Below, in pieces: positions 34,703 to 42,809 of a stretch of 64,000 bases of DNA (position 1 is the stretch's first letter; each line of letters begins with the position of its first letter). Source of the stretch: Erysipelothrix rhusiopathiae (lineage in GTDB: Bacteria > Bacillota_I > Bacilli_A > Erysipelotrichales > Erysipelotrichaceae); the NCBI RefSeq assembly GCF_900637845.1, contig NZ_LR134439.1, positions 1,674,001 to 1,738,000 on the forward strand. Reading direction: 5' to 3'. A program made the position numbers and the translations under genes. The notes under the pieces are model-generated. The model was not told where the DNA came from. It searched no databases and saw only the letters and a program-made list of their open reading frames with translations.

Positions 34703-35932
34703 CTAAATTACAAAATTACCTTCATTAAATACGATAATAGTTTTACCATCGTGTGTCGTTCCTACAACACTCATATCCTCACTACCAAACATAAAGTCTT
34801 CATGATTTAATGAATCATTCGCATTATGTGCAAGTAATTCTTCACCAGTCATCTCGGTACCACCTTTAAGATTCATTGGGTAAGCACGACCTAAGGCCAT
34901 ATGACATGAAGCATTTTCATCAAAAAGCGTGTTATAGAATAGAATATTCAGATCGGAAATGGGTGATTGATGCGAAATGAGTGCAATTTCACCAATGTGA
35001 CGGCTTCCTTCATCCGTGTTTAAAAGTTGTTCTAATGTTTCGCGTTCTTGTTTCGCGTCAAACTCAACAACTTTTCCATCAACGAATTTCAACCAGAATT
35101 CATCAATAAGCTTTCCATTATAGTTTAATGGTTTTGTGCTATATACAATACCATTTACATTTAGGCGATCAGGCATGGTAAATGATTCCTCAGTCGGCAT
35201 ATTTGGATTAAATGTATATCCGCGTTCTGATACTTCTTCACCACCAGCCCATACATGATTATCGACCAATCCAACTACAATATCAGTTCCCTTACCATTT
35301 TTGAAATGCAGCGATTTAAAATTGTAGTCGTTTAAAATTTGATTTTGATGTGACAGTTTTGCATTATGTTTTTCCCATGCTTCAACTGGATCATCACTTT
35401 CATTAATACGTACAGCATAAAGAATAGCTTCTAACAGTTTTTCATATGCTTCTTCAATCTCAAGATCTGGGAAAACTACGTGTGCCCATTCTTTGGTTGG
35501 AAGTGATACTAATGACCACTGACCTCGATTTGCCATCGTATACTCTCGCATACGTTTTAAAGCCTGCGCTTGTGCTTTAGCTTGTGCAGCCAGTTTATCA
35601 CCGTCTACATCAGCCATAAGCCCAGGTGATGGTGCATAGATAGAGAGACGACATAAATCTTCATCTAAATAACTATCGTATTCATCAATAAGCCATTGTG
35701 GAATATCGGTAAGTGTTTCAATATCTTGATTTTGAACATGCATTTTCGCAATATGATCATCACCAAATTTGATAACAACTTTTTTAGCACCTGCTGCATA
35801 AGCTTCCTCTACAATTAAACGAGCAAATTCATAGTGCTCAGCTTTAACATTTACTAAAACTGTTTGTCCTTTTTGTACATTTACACCTGAACAAACCGCT
35901 AATTTAGCATATTTTTTTAATAAATCATTCAT
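34703..35932 (-). CDS. M29-family aminopeptidase (AmpS/PepS type)
   Basis: A cytoplasmic metallo-aminopeptidase of 409 residues. Family features are the N-terminal VQKGQTVLVNVKAEHYEFAR, the Glu-rich metal region PTEESFTMPDRLNVNGIVYS, and the C-terminal ligands in NTLFDENASCHMALGRAYP and NHEDFMFGSEDMSV. The start at 35932 overlaps the glucokinase stop by 1 nt, with AAGAAGG upstream. Its role is peptide turnover; there is no metabolic link to its glycolytic neighbours. Confidence 0.92.
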   Translation of the reverse strand: MNDLLKKYAKLAVCSGVNVQKGQTVLVNVKAEHYEFARLIVEEAYAAGAKKVVIKFGDDHIAKMHVQNQDIETLTDIPQWLIDEYDSYLDEDLCRLSIYAPSPGLMADVDGDKLAAQAKAQAQALKRMREYTMANRGQWSLVSLPTKEWAHVVFPDLEIEEAYEKLLEAILYAVRINESDDPVEAWEKHNAKLSHQNQILNDYNFKSLHFKNGKGTDIVVGLVDNHVWAGGEEVSERGYTFNPNMPTEESFTMPDRLNVNGIVYSTKPLNYNGKLIDEFWLKFVDGKVVEFDAKQERETLEQLLNTDEGSRHIGEIALISHQSPISDLNILFYNTLFDENASCHMALGRAYPMNLKGGTEMTGEELLAHNANDSLNHEDFMFGSEDMSVVGTTHDGKTIIVFNEGNFVI

Positions 35933-36846
35933 TATCTGTGACCTTCTTTCGAGTAACACAACATCGCCGCACCAATTACACCAGGTTCATCCAACTTCGC
36001 TTCAACAAATTGTGTATCTCTCATTTGTTCATGAACGAGATCCTGATAATAACCGATCATACGGTCCCAATATAAGTTTTTCGATTTCGTAACACCACCA
36101 CCAATTACAAAAACATGTGGATTACATACATGCGCAATTGAAGAGAGCATCATAGCGAAATCGTAGGACATTTCATCAATTAGTTGAATTGCCTGTTCAT
36201 TTCCTTGTTCCATTAAGGTGAAAATTTCTTCTGCAGACTGAATCTTTGGATCAATCAATTCTTGAGCTTTACGAACTAATGCCGAACCACTTGCTTCATT
36301 TTCAACCGCACCCGCATTTAAAGTATTAATGTCCGACCGTCGAACACGTTCACGATCAATCACGATATTACCGACTTCCCCCGCATACCCCTTGTGACCA
36401 GAAAGCACTTGTCCATTAAATACAAGTGCTCCCCCAATACCTGTAGAATGCGTTAAATAATACACAACATTATTGCCTTTACCTGCACCAACGAGTGCTT
36501 CAGCAAGACCTGCAACGTTTGCATCATTATCCATATAGATTGGTAAATCTATATGTTTTTTGAGATAATCGATTACCGGATACTCCGTAAACCCTTTCAT
36601 GTTTGTAGATAAGGTTACGCACCCGAGTTCTGTGTTCACTGGACCGGGTAAACCCAGTCCAATTCCAACACATTCATCAAATTGCTTTAAATTTTTTATC
36701 ATCGAAATGATATTATCTAAAACAACTTCAGGTCCCTCAAGTGCGTATGATTCGCTCTTAACTTGCTCATGAATCTTTCCATCTTCATCAATAACAGCCA
36801 CACGTACATTTGTACCGCCTAAATCAACTCCGATATATTTATTCAT
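35932..36846 (-). CDS. glcK: ROK-family glucokinase without the zinc motif
   Basis: A 304-residue sugar kinase: phosphate loop IGVDLGGTNVRVAVID, catalytic Asp in IYMDNDANVAGLAEALVGAG, and THSTGIGGALVFNGQ. It follows pyk and pfkA in the same direction, so glucose phosphorylation is a sensible role. The zinc-binding ExGH...CxCGxxGC motif of most ROK kinases is missing. The equivalent reads GEVGNIVID and then LNAGAVENEASG, so all four ligands (His and three Cys) are replaced. Another hexose or amino-sugar as substrate is possible. Confidence 0.82.
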   Translation of the reverse strand: MNKYIGVDLGGTNVRVAVIDEDGKIHEQVKSESYALEGPEVVLDNIISMIKNLKQFDECVGIGLGLPGPVNTELGCVTLSTNMKGFTEYPVIDYLKKHIDLPIYMDNDANVAGLAEALVGAGKGNNVVYYLTHSTGIGGALVFNGQVLSGHKGYAGEVGNIVIDRERVRRSDINTLNAGAVENEASGSALVRKAQELIDPKIQSAEEIFTLMEQGNEQAIQLIDEMSYDFAMMLSSIAHVCNPHVFVIGGGVTKSKNLYWDRMIGYYQDLVHEQMRDTQFVEAKLDEPGVIGAAMLCYSKEGHR

Positions 36847-36856
36847 AACAATCTCC

Positions 36857-38284
36857 TTATTTTATTTCAATAATTTTCATTGTATTTGTATTACCGGTAC
36901 CTGTTGGGTATCCAGCAGCAATAATAACTTTTTTACCTGGTTCGATTCCGAAGTTTTTAGCAATTGTATTTGCAATTTCATCATCATTTGTCATTTCATT
37001 TCGAATATCTGAAACAACTGGTTTCACACCCCAAACAATTTCAAGTCGATTTTGTACTTCTTTAGTGAAAGTAACAGCAATCACAGGAACGTTTGGACGA
37101 TATTTTGAGATACGTTTAGCAGTTGAACCGCTTTGAGTAAATGCAATTACCGCAGCAACATCATCAAGGTTTAATGCTGTTTCAGCAATTGAAATCCCGA
37201 TTGAATCTTGAATTGTTCGTTTTGATGATTTAATTGAATGACGTAAACGATCACGGTAAGGGATAATTTCTTCCATTGCAATCGCAATTTCTGCCATTGT
37301 ACGTACAGCTTCAACTGGGTATGCCCCAACTGCAGATTCACCTGAAAGCATAATTGCATCTGTACCATCTAAAATTGCATTCGCAACATCACTTGCCTCT
37401 GCACGTGTTGGACGTGGGTTTTGTTGCATCGATTCAAGCATATGAGTCGCTGTAACTACAGGTTTACCCATTCTGTTTGCTGTTTTAATGATTTGTTTTT
37501 GGTAAATTGGAACTAAGTGTGTACTTACTTCAACACCTAAGTCCCCACGAGCAACCATCACACCATCTGCAACTTCAAGAATGCTTTCGATGTTATCGAA
37601 TCCTTCTTGGTTTTCAATCTTAACAATGATTTGGATATCGGGTTTTCCAGCTGCTTCAATAACTTCACGAATATCTAGAACGTCTTGTGCACGTCTAACA
37701 AATGATGCCGCAACATAGTCAATACCATTAACCGCACCAAATGTGATATCTGCACGGTCTTTTTCAGAAAGGAAAGGCATACTTAACACTACGTTAGGTA
37801 CGTTAACACCTTTACGTGTTTTAATAAGACCAGGATTGTCGATACGACATACAAGATCACCATCTTTTTTATCAATAACTGTTAGTTTCATTTTACCGTC
37901 ATCAATAAGTAGGTAATCGTCAACTTTAACATCTTCATAAACTTCTGGTACTAATAAAGTAAAGCGTTCTTTATTTCCTAAATAATCTGCATCAAAACCT
38001 ACACGAACAATATCGCCCTCTGCAAATTCAAGTGCACCGTTTTCCATATCGCCACAGCGGATTTCTGGACCTTTAGTGTCTAAAAGAATCCCTAGGTTAA
38101 TACCAATTCGATCGCTAACTTCGCGAACAACTTTCATACGACGCAAATGATTTTCTTGAACATCGTGTGAGAAGTTAAAGCGAACGATATTCATTCCTTC
38201 GTTTGCGAGTTTTTCAATCATCTCTGGTGATTCGGAAGCGGGTCCGATAGTACAAATAATCTTAGTTTTTTTCATTTCATGCAT
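36857..38284 (-). CDS. pyk: Pyruvate kinase
   Basis: Final ATP-forming step of glycolysis. The 475-residue protein has TKIICTIGPASESPEMIEKL, the catalytic Lys in IVKIENQEGFDNI, MVARGDLGVEVS and KPVVTATHMLESM. There is no C-terminal PEP-utilizer extension, unlike Bacillus Pyk. I start at the ATG at 38284 (MHEMKK) because AGGAGG lies 9 nt upstream; the ATG three codons later would be 18 nt away. It lies 13 nt after pfkA, forming the usual pfkA-pyk operon. Confidence 0.96.
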   Translation of the reverse strand: MHEMKKTKIICTIGPASESPEMIEKLANEGMNIVRFNFSHDVQENHLRRMKVVREVSDRIGINLGILLDTKGPEIRCGDMENGALEFAEGDIVRVGFDADYLGNKERFTLLVPEVYEDVKVDDYLLIDDGKMKLTVIDKKDGDLVCRIDNPGLIKTRKGVNVPNVVLSMPFLSEKDRADITFGAVNGIDYVAASFVRRAQDVLDIREVIEAAGKPDIQIIVKIENQEGFDNIESILEVADGVMVARGDLGVEVSTHLVPIYQKQIIKTANRMGKPVVTATHMLESMQQNPRPTRAEASDVANAILDGTDAIMLSGESAVGAYPVEAVRTMAEIAIAMEEIIPYRDRLRHSIKSSKRTIQDSIGISIAETALNLDDVAAVIAFTQSGSTAKRISKYRPNVPVIAVTFTKEVQNRLEIVWGVKPVVSDIRNEMTNDDEIANTIAKNFGIEPGKKVIIAAGYPTGTGNTNTMKIIEIK

Positions 38285-38297
38285 ATTGTTTATCCTC

Positions 38298-39257
38298 CTA
38301 TACCAATCTGTCATGTAATTCAAACAGCGCTCTACTTGATTTTTTAGGCATTTTCAATGCTTCATCAATATCGATTGCTACTATTTCTTCGTTTAAGATG
38401 CTGACGCATTTTCCGCCATCACCTGCGATAAGCAGTCTTACTGCCTTATCACCGAATTGTGTTGCTAAAATACGGTCACGCGCTGTCGGTGATCCACCAC
38501 GTTGTATATGACCTAAAACAGTTGAACGGCCAGAAAAACCAGTATGTCTTGAAATCTTTTGCGCTAGAAGTTCTACATCTGTTATTTTTTCACTAATGAT
38601 AACAATTGCATGTCGTTTTTTCTTCACTTCTTCAATTTTGCTTAAGCGTTCTAATACTTCTGATTCATCATATCCTGTTTCTTTTGTAATAATTACTTCC
38701 GCACCTGTAGTTAGTCCAGCATAGAGGGCTAAATCACCACATCGATTTCCCATAACCTCAACAACTGAACAACGATGGTGTGAACTCGAAGTATCACGGA
38801 GCTTATCAACATTAAGAATAACTGTATTCAATGCTGTATCAAAACCAATCGTGTAATCAGTAGATGCAATATCATTGTCAATGGTACCTGGAATTCCAAT
38901 ACAGTTAATCCCCATCTCTGTAAGTGCCATCGCACCACGGTAACTTCCATCACCGCCTATGACAACCAAACCTTCAATACCGTGTTTCTCTAAGTTCGCT
39001 ACAGCTTTTTCACGAACTTCAAGAAGCTTAAAGTCCTCAAGACGTGCACTCCCTAAAATTGTTCCACCTTGAATAATAATGTCACTAACATCACCACGAC
39101 TTAGCTTACGAATATTATCGTTTACTAAGCCTTCGTATCCGTCAAAAACACCAAATACTTCAAGTCCGGCTGAAATACCAGAACGGACAACGGCACGAAT
39201 CGCTGCATTCATGCCCGGAGCATCACCACCTGAAGTTAATATGCCAATCTTCTTCAT
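38298..39257 (-). CDS. pfkA: ATP-dependent 6-phosphofructokinase
   Basis: Phosphorylates fructose 6-phosphate. In 319 residues: ILTSGGDAPGMNAAIRAVV (ATP), IGGDGSYRGA, catalytic IPGTIDNDIASTDYTIGFDTA and GHIQRGGSPTARDR. Gly rather than Asp at the discriminating GGDGS site indicates ATP use. It is first in pfkA-pyk-glcK. A TATGAT element lies about 30 nt upstream. Confidence 0.97.
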   Translation of the reverse strand: MKKIGILTSGGDAPGMNAAIRAVVRSGISAGLEVFGVFDGYEGLVNDNIRKLSRGDVSDIIIQGGTILGSARLEDFKLLEVREKAVANLEKHGIEGLVVIGGDGSYRGAMALTEMGINCIGIPGTIDNDIASTDYTIGFDTALNTVILNVDKLRDTSSSHHRCSVVEVMGNRCGDLALYAGLTTGAEVIITKETGYDESEVLERLSKIEEVKKKRHAIVIISEKITDVELLAQKISRHTGFSGRSTVLGHIQRGGSPTARDRILATQFGDKAVRLLIAGDGGKCVSILNEEIVAIDIDEALKMPKKSSRALFELHDRLV

Positions 39258-39320
39258 AATTCACCTCTCTTGTAATCATACCACTATTTTATTGCTATTT
39301 CTCTACAAAATGTTGATAAA

Positions 39321-40241
39321 TTACTTGTTTCGTCGATTTTGACCCACCATTTCATATGGGATTGTTAAAGCATGGATACGATCTACTAATCTTTTAGCTC
39401 GAATCTCATCAGATGTCCCCTTATTATCGAGTTTATATAAGTCAACAAGCATGTCAGGACTGTAATTACTTGTTATAATCGTCTTTTTTTTGTTTTCAAG
39501 GCGTTCATTTAAAATCGACAATAAGATTTCATCACGACTCCATGACGTGATTGGTTCCGCTCCCAAATCATCCAAAACAAGTAAAGGTACTTTTCTTAAC
39601 TTTCTTAACGTATATTCCATCTCATTTGGATGTGTAAATAATTGCTTTAAATGACTCATAAGTTTTGGTACGTGAATAAATGCCACATTTCGACCACTCT
39701 TAGCAAAGTCATTTGAAACACACGCACTTAAATAACTCTTTCCAATACCCAAATTGCCATAAAGATAATATCCTGGTTTGTCATTTTCAACAAAGTTAAT
39801 CATATCTTCGAGAACACCTAAATAATTTGGGTTTTCATTTTCAATTGATATTTTTGAAAATAATGCATCGTGTAAACTAAGTGGTAAATCAAAGATAACA
39901 TACTGACTTAAATAAGCATTTTCTTCCGCAATTTCCCGAACAATTGGAAGTTCAAAAATCTGTTCTGATAATATCCCTGTTGATTGATCGTAAATTAGGT
40001 CTACATATTGACCCAAACTTGGATCATTTTCAAGTTCGTGGGCTGAGTATGATTCAGCTTTTCGTTTATTTAGAACCCAATTTTTGAATTGAAACGCATT
40101 CGCTTCGACAATCGAATCAGGACACTCAAATCGTTCCATAAAATCGATTATTTCTGGTAAGATACGTAAACGTTCAAACGTTTCGACACGCTTTTGAACT
40201 TGTTCATCGGATAACTCAAATTTTAGATTACGTAAACTCAT
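39321..40241 (-). CDS. dnaI: Primosomal helicase loader DnaI
   Basis: An AAA+ protein that loads the replicative helicase. The N-terminal ~120 residues form the helicase-binding region (ECPDSIVEANAFQFKNWVLN). The ATPase part has YLYGNLGIGKSYLSACVSN, PLLVLDDLGAEPITSW, IITSNYS and a C-terminal Arg-rich sensor (RAKRLVDRIHAL). It has 306 residues and directly follows dnaB. The dnaB-dnaI pair is a Firmicutes trait. Confidence 0.94.
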   Translation of the reverse strand: MSLRNLKFELSDEQVQKRVETFERLRILPEIIDFMERFECPDSIVEANAFQFKNWVLNKRKAESYSAHELENDPSLGQYVDLIYDQSTGILSEQIFELPIVREIAEENAYLSQYVIFDLPLSLHDALFSKISIENENPNYLGVLEDMINFVENDKPGYYLYGNLGIGKSYLSACVSNDFAKSGRNVAFIHVPKLMSHLKQLFTHPNEMEYTLRKLRKVPLLVLDDLGAEPITSWSRDEILLSILNERLENKKKTIITSNYSPDMLVDLYKLDNKGTSDEIRAKRLVDRIHALTIPYEMVGQNRRNK

Positions 40242-41405
40242 CTAGATCTCTCCTTTACTTAACATCCCTTTTAATCGAGATTTTAGTTCATCAACATCTT
40301 TATCAATTGTAGTATCTGTGGAATAGGTTGGCGCTACAACTTCAACCTTTGGTTTCGGTACACGCTTAGTATTTGAAGGATTTGGCGCTTCACGTTCTTT
40401 AAGAGCGTCCTCCAATGATTTTACACCACGACGTTTCCATGATGATGCGACCTTTTCAACAAATCCTCTGTTTAAGTTTTTGTCATTTGTTTCTAGAATA
40501 TACTCTACAAGTACATTAATGACTTTGTTATCAAAACCGAAATTATGCTCTAAAGATTTTAACAGTTTTCGATCCGCGTCAATGATGAATGTATCTTCCT
40601 GTTTATAAGCCAAGAAGCTGACAGGATCAAGTTCGTAAGGATCAGAAACACTTTCAACACTTTGTGTTCCGTGATTTTTTTCTATGAGATACTGAAACTT
40701 TTTCGAATCGAAATCACCGGTTTCAAAATTTGTTGAAGCCATTAATACAGATTTCATATCTAAGTAGTTTAGATTATAGAAAGAACCAAACACCCCTACT
40801 TTTTCACGAACATCTTCAGTTCGAAATGCTCGTGGATACATCACATTACTGATCGACTTAAAGAAGCCCTCAACGTCGAATTTATGCTTACGATCTGTAT
40901 CTGTTCCTTCAGCGCGTTTTGATGTATATGATTCTTCTAACGACTCATCCCAAGATGATAATCGAGACAAATCAAAACTTGCCGATATTTCATTATCCAA
41001 TTCAACACAATTTCTTTTACGGTAACGTGAACAAACCTCAATAAAAGCTTCATTTCCGCGTACAATTGCATAGAGTCTTCCAAAGGTAGGATGCTGTAAG
41101 AAATCATGAGGGCTTAGCGGTGGTGTCAGAACAAGGGTTAAAACACCCGTATCATACGTTCGAATAAGTGCAAAACGCTCTAACTCTTTTCGATAATTGT
41201 TTAAGTCAGAAGTCCCAAGGTGTAACATATGTGTCAATGATTTAATTGGCACCTCCGACTCAAATTGACCAAACTCATATAGTGTCAAATATAAACTTAA
41301 TGCAGGATATGAAAAAAGGGGTTGATATAAGAGGATCAATGACTCCATTTGATCAGGGGCTATTTTAAAATCTACATTTGTTTTATATACGACTTCTTGC
41401 ATCAA
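40242..41405 (-). CDS. dnaB: Replication initiation and membrane attachment protein DnaB
   Basis: A DnaB/DnaD-domain protein that recruits the helicase loader at oriC (not the helicase). It has 387 residues. An N-terminal winged-helix-like region (LYQPLFSYPALSLYLTLYEF, typical of DnaB) is followed by the DDBH2 domain FGFDNKVINVLVEYILETN with KVASSWKRRGVKSLEDAL. It overlaps coaE by 4 nt and is followed immediately by dnaI. Confidence 0.9.
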   Translation of the reverse strand: MMQEVVYKTNVDFKIAPDQMESLILLYQPLFSYPALSLYLTLYEFGQFESEVPIKSLTHMLHLGTSDLNNYRKELERFALIRTYDTGVLTLVLTPPLSPHDFLQHPTFGRLYAIVRGNEAFIEVCSRYRKRNCVELDNEISASFDLSRLSSWDESLEESYTSKRAEGTDTDRKHKFDVEGFFKSISNVMYPRAFRTEDVREKVGVFGSFYNLNYLDMKSVLMASTNFETGDFDSKKFQYLIEKNHGTQSVESVSDPYELDPVSFLAYKQEDTFIIDADRKLLKSLEHNFGFDNKVINVLVEYILETNDKNLNRGFVEKVASSWKRRGVKSLEDALKEREAPNPSNTKRVPKPKVEVVAPTYSTDTTIDKDVDELKSRLKGMLSKGEI

Positions 41406-41989
41406 TTGACTCCTCCTTTTTTTATTTTTTTAATTAATTTCTCAGTTTCCTGATTTAAATCAACAACCGTACTATTATTATATAGAATATAGTCTGATTT
41501 TTCTTCTTTTATCTTTTCCGAATACTGTCGATTCATTCTTAGATTGATATCATCAGTCTTCATGCCACGATTTAATAACCTTTTGATGCGAACATCATAG
41601 TCTGCACTGACCATGATAATACAGTCAAATAAATCTTCCATCTTTGACTCAAAAAGAAGCGGAACTTCGAAAAATATCATCGAATTTTTATCATCATGAA
41701 TATCTTGGATAAATACTCTAACTTCAGAGAAAACTTTTTTTTCAAGTTGTTCAAGTAAATTAGTATTCGTAAATAATATTTTTGACATCAACTGACGATC
41801 CACCGTTTTATCAACCCGGAGAATTTCAGGTCCCAATAATTCGATAATATACTCATATAGAATACCCTCTGGTTCATAAAATGAATGTGTTAAACGATCC
41901 ATATCATACACCTGATAACCCAGATCAACGATATGATGACTTACACTCGACTTTCCTGAGCCAATTGTTCCTGTTATTCCTATTTTCAT
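41402..41989 (-). CDS. coaE: Dephospho-CoA kinase
   Basis: Last step of CoA synthesis. The 195-residue protein begins MKIGITGTIGSGKSSVSHHI (Walker A). It carries the family MDRLTHSFYEP and FFEVPLLFESKMEDLFDCII segments, and LLNRGMKTDDINLRMNRQ in the lid. The start at 41989 (AAGG upstream) overlaps mutM by 4 nt. The polA-mutM-coaE order is conserved in Bacilli. Confidence 0.96.
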   Translation of the reverse strand: MKIGITGTIGSGKSSVSHHIVDLGYQVYDMDRLTHSFYEPEGILYEYIIELLGPEILRVDKTVDRQLMSKILFTNTNLLEQLEKKVFSEVRVFIQDIHDDKNSMIFFEVPLLFESKMEDLFDCIIMVSADYDVRIKRLLNRGMKTDDINLRMNRQYSEKIKEEKSDYILYNNSTVVDLNQETEKLIKKIKKGGVN

Positions 41990-42807
41990 ACTTGTACCTT
42001 CTGACATTTTTCACAAAATACAGTTGATCGACCGGATACAACGATGCGTTTCATAATTGAATTACATCGTGAACACGGATCGCCTGCTCTCCCATATGCA
42101 TTAAGGTTAATTTGAAACCGTCCTGATACGTTAAGCGATGAAGTGTATGAACGCACAGTTGTTCCTCCAGCTTTAATAGCGTTACGAAGGATAATTTTCG
42201 TCGTCTCTACGAGTGAGTCGCACTGTTTCATTGTTATTTTCGAACCCGTAGTTAGTGGGTGAATTTGAGTTTCAAAAAGAATTTCATCTGCATAAATATT
42301 ACCAATTCCGGCAATGATGCTTTGATCTAATAATATTGATTTCATAACGCGTTTGGAATGATGAATTTTCTGATAGACGTATTCACCATTTAAATTTGAG
42401 TCAAACGGTTCATAACCTAAGTTTTTCGTTTCTAAATATTTCAGCGGGTCTTTCACGACAGCCATCCGTGAAAATTTTCGTGTATCTAAATAGTGAATCG
42501 TGCCCCCATCATAATTAATAACACAGTGAGTGTGCTTAGATGGTGCTTTATCGTAATCATAAAGATGAAACTTCCCTTCCATTCTTAAGTGAAGAATCCA
42601 ATGTAAACCATTCGACATCTCAAACCAGAGGTATTTCCCTCGACGATGAAACGCTTTAAAGTTTGATCCGACGAGATTCTCGAGTGAATACTCTGATTGA
42701 TCTTCGAGCAGTTTTGGATAAATAAAATTGATTGAATCAATTTGTTTACCTTTGAGAGACTTCTCAAGGGTGCGTATAATTGTCTCAACTTCTGGTAATT
42801 CAGGCAT
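41986..42807 (-). CDS. mutM: Formamidopyrimidine-DNA glycosylase
   Basis: Removes oxidised purines. The 273-residue protein starts MPELPEVETIIRTLEKSL with catalytic Pro2-Glu3. It has the helix-two-turn-helix region DQSIIAGIGNIYADEILF and a C-terminal zinc finger (CSRCNSIMKRIVVSGRSTVF then CEKC). The ATG at 42807 sets Pro2 in the required place. It lies 2 nt after the polA stop. Confidence 0.97.
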   Translation of the reverse strand: MPELPEVETIIRTLEKSLKGKQIDSINFIYPKLLEDQSEYSLENLVGSNFKAFHRRGKYLWFEMSNGLHWILHLRMEGKFHLYDYDKAPSKHTHCVINYDGGTIHYLDTRKFSRMAVVKDPLKYLETKNLGYEPFDSNLNGEYVYQKIHHSKRVMKSILLDQSIIAGIGNIYADEILFETQIHPLTTGSKITMKQCDSLVETTKIILRNAIKAGGTTVRSYTSSLNVSGRFQINLNAYGRAGDPCSRCNSIMKRIVVSGRSTVFCEKCQKVQV

Positions 42808-42809
42808 AA

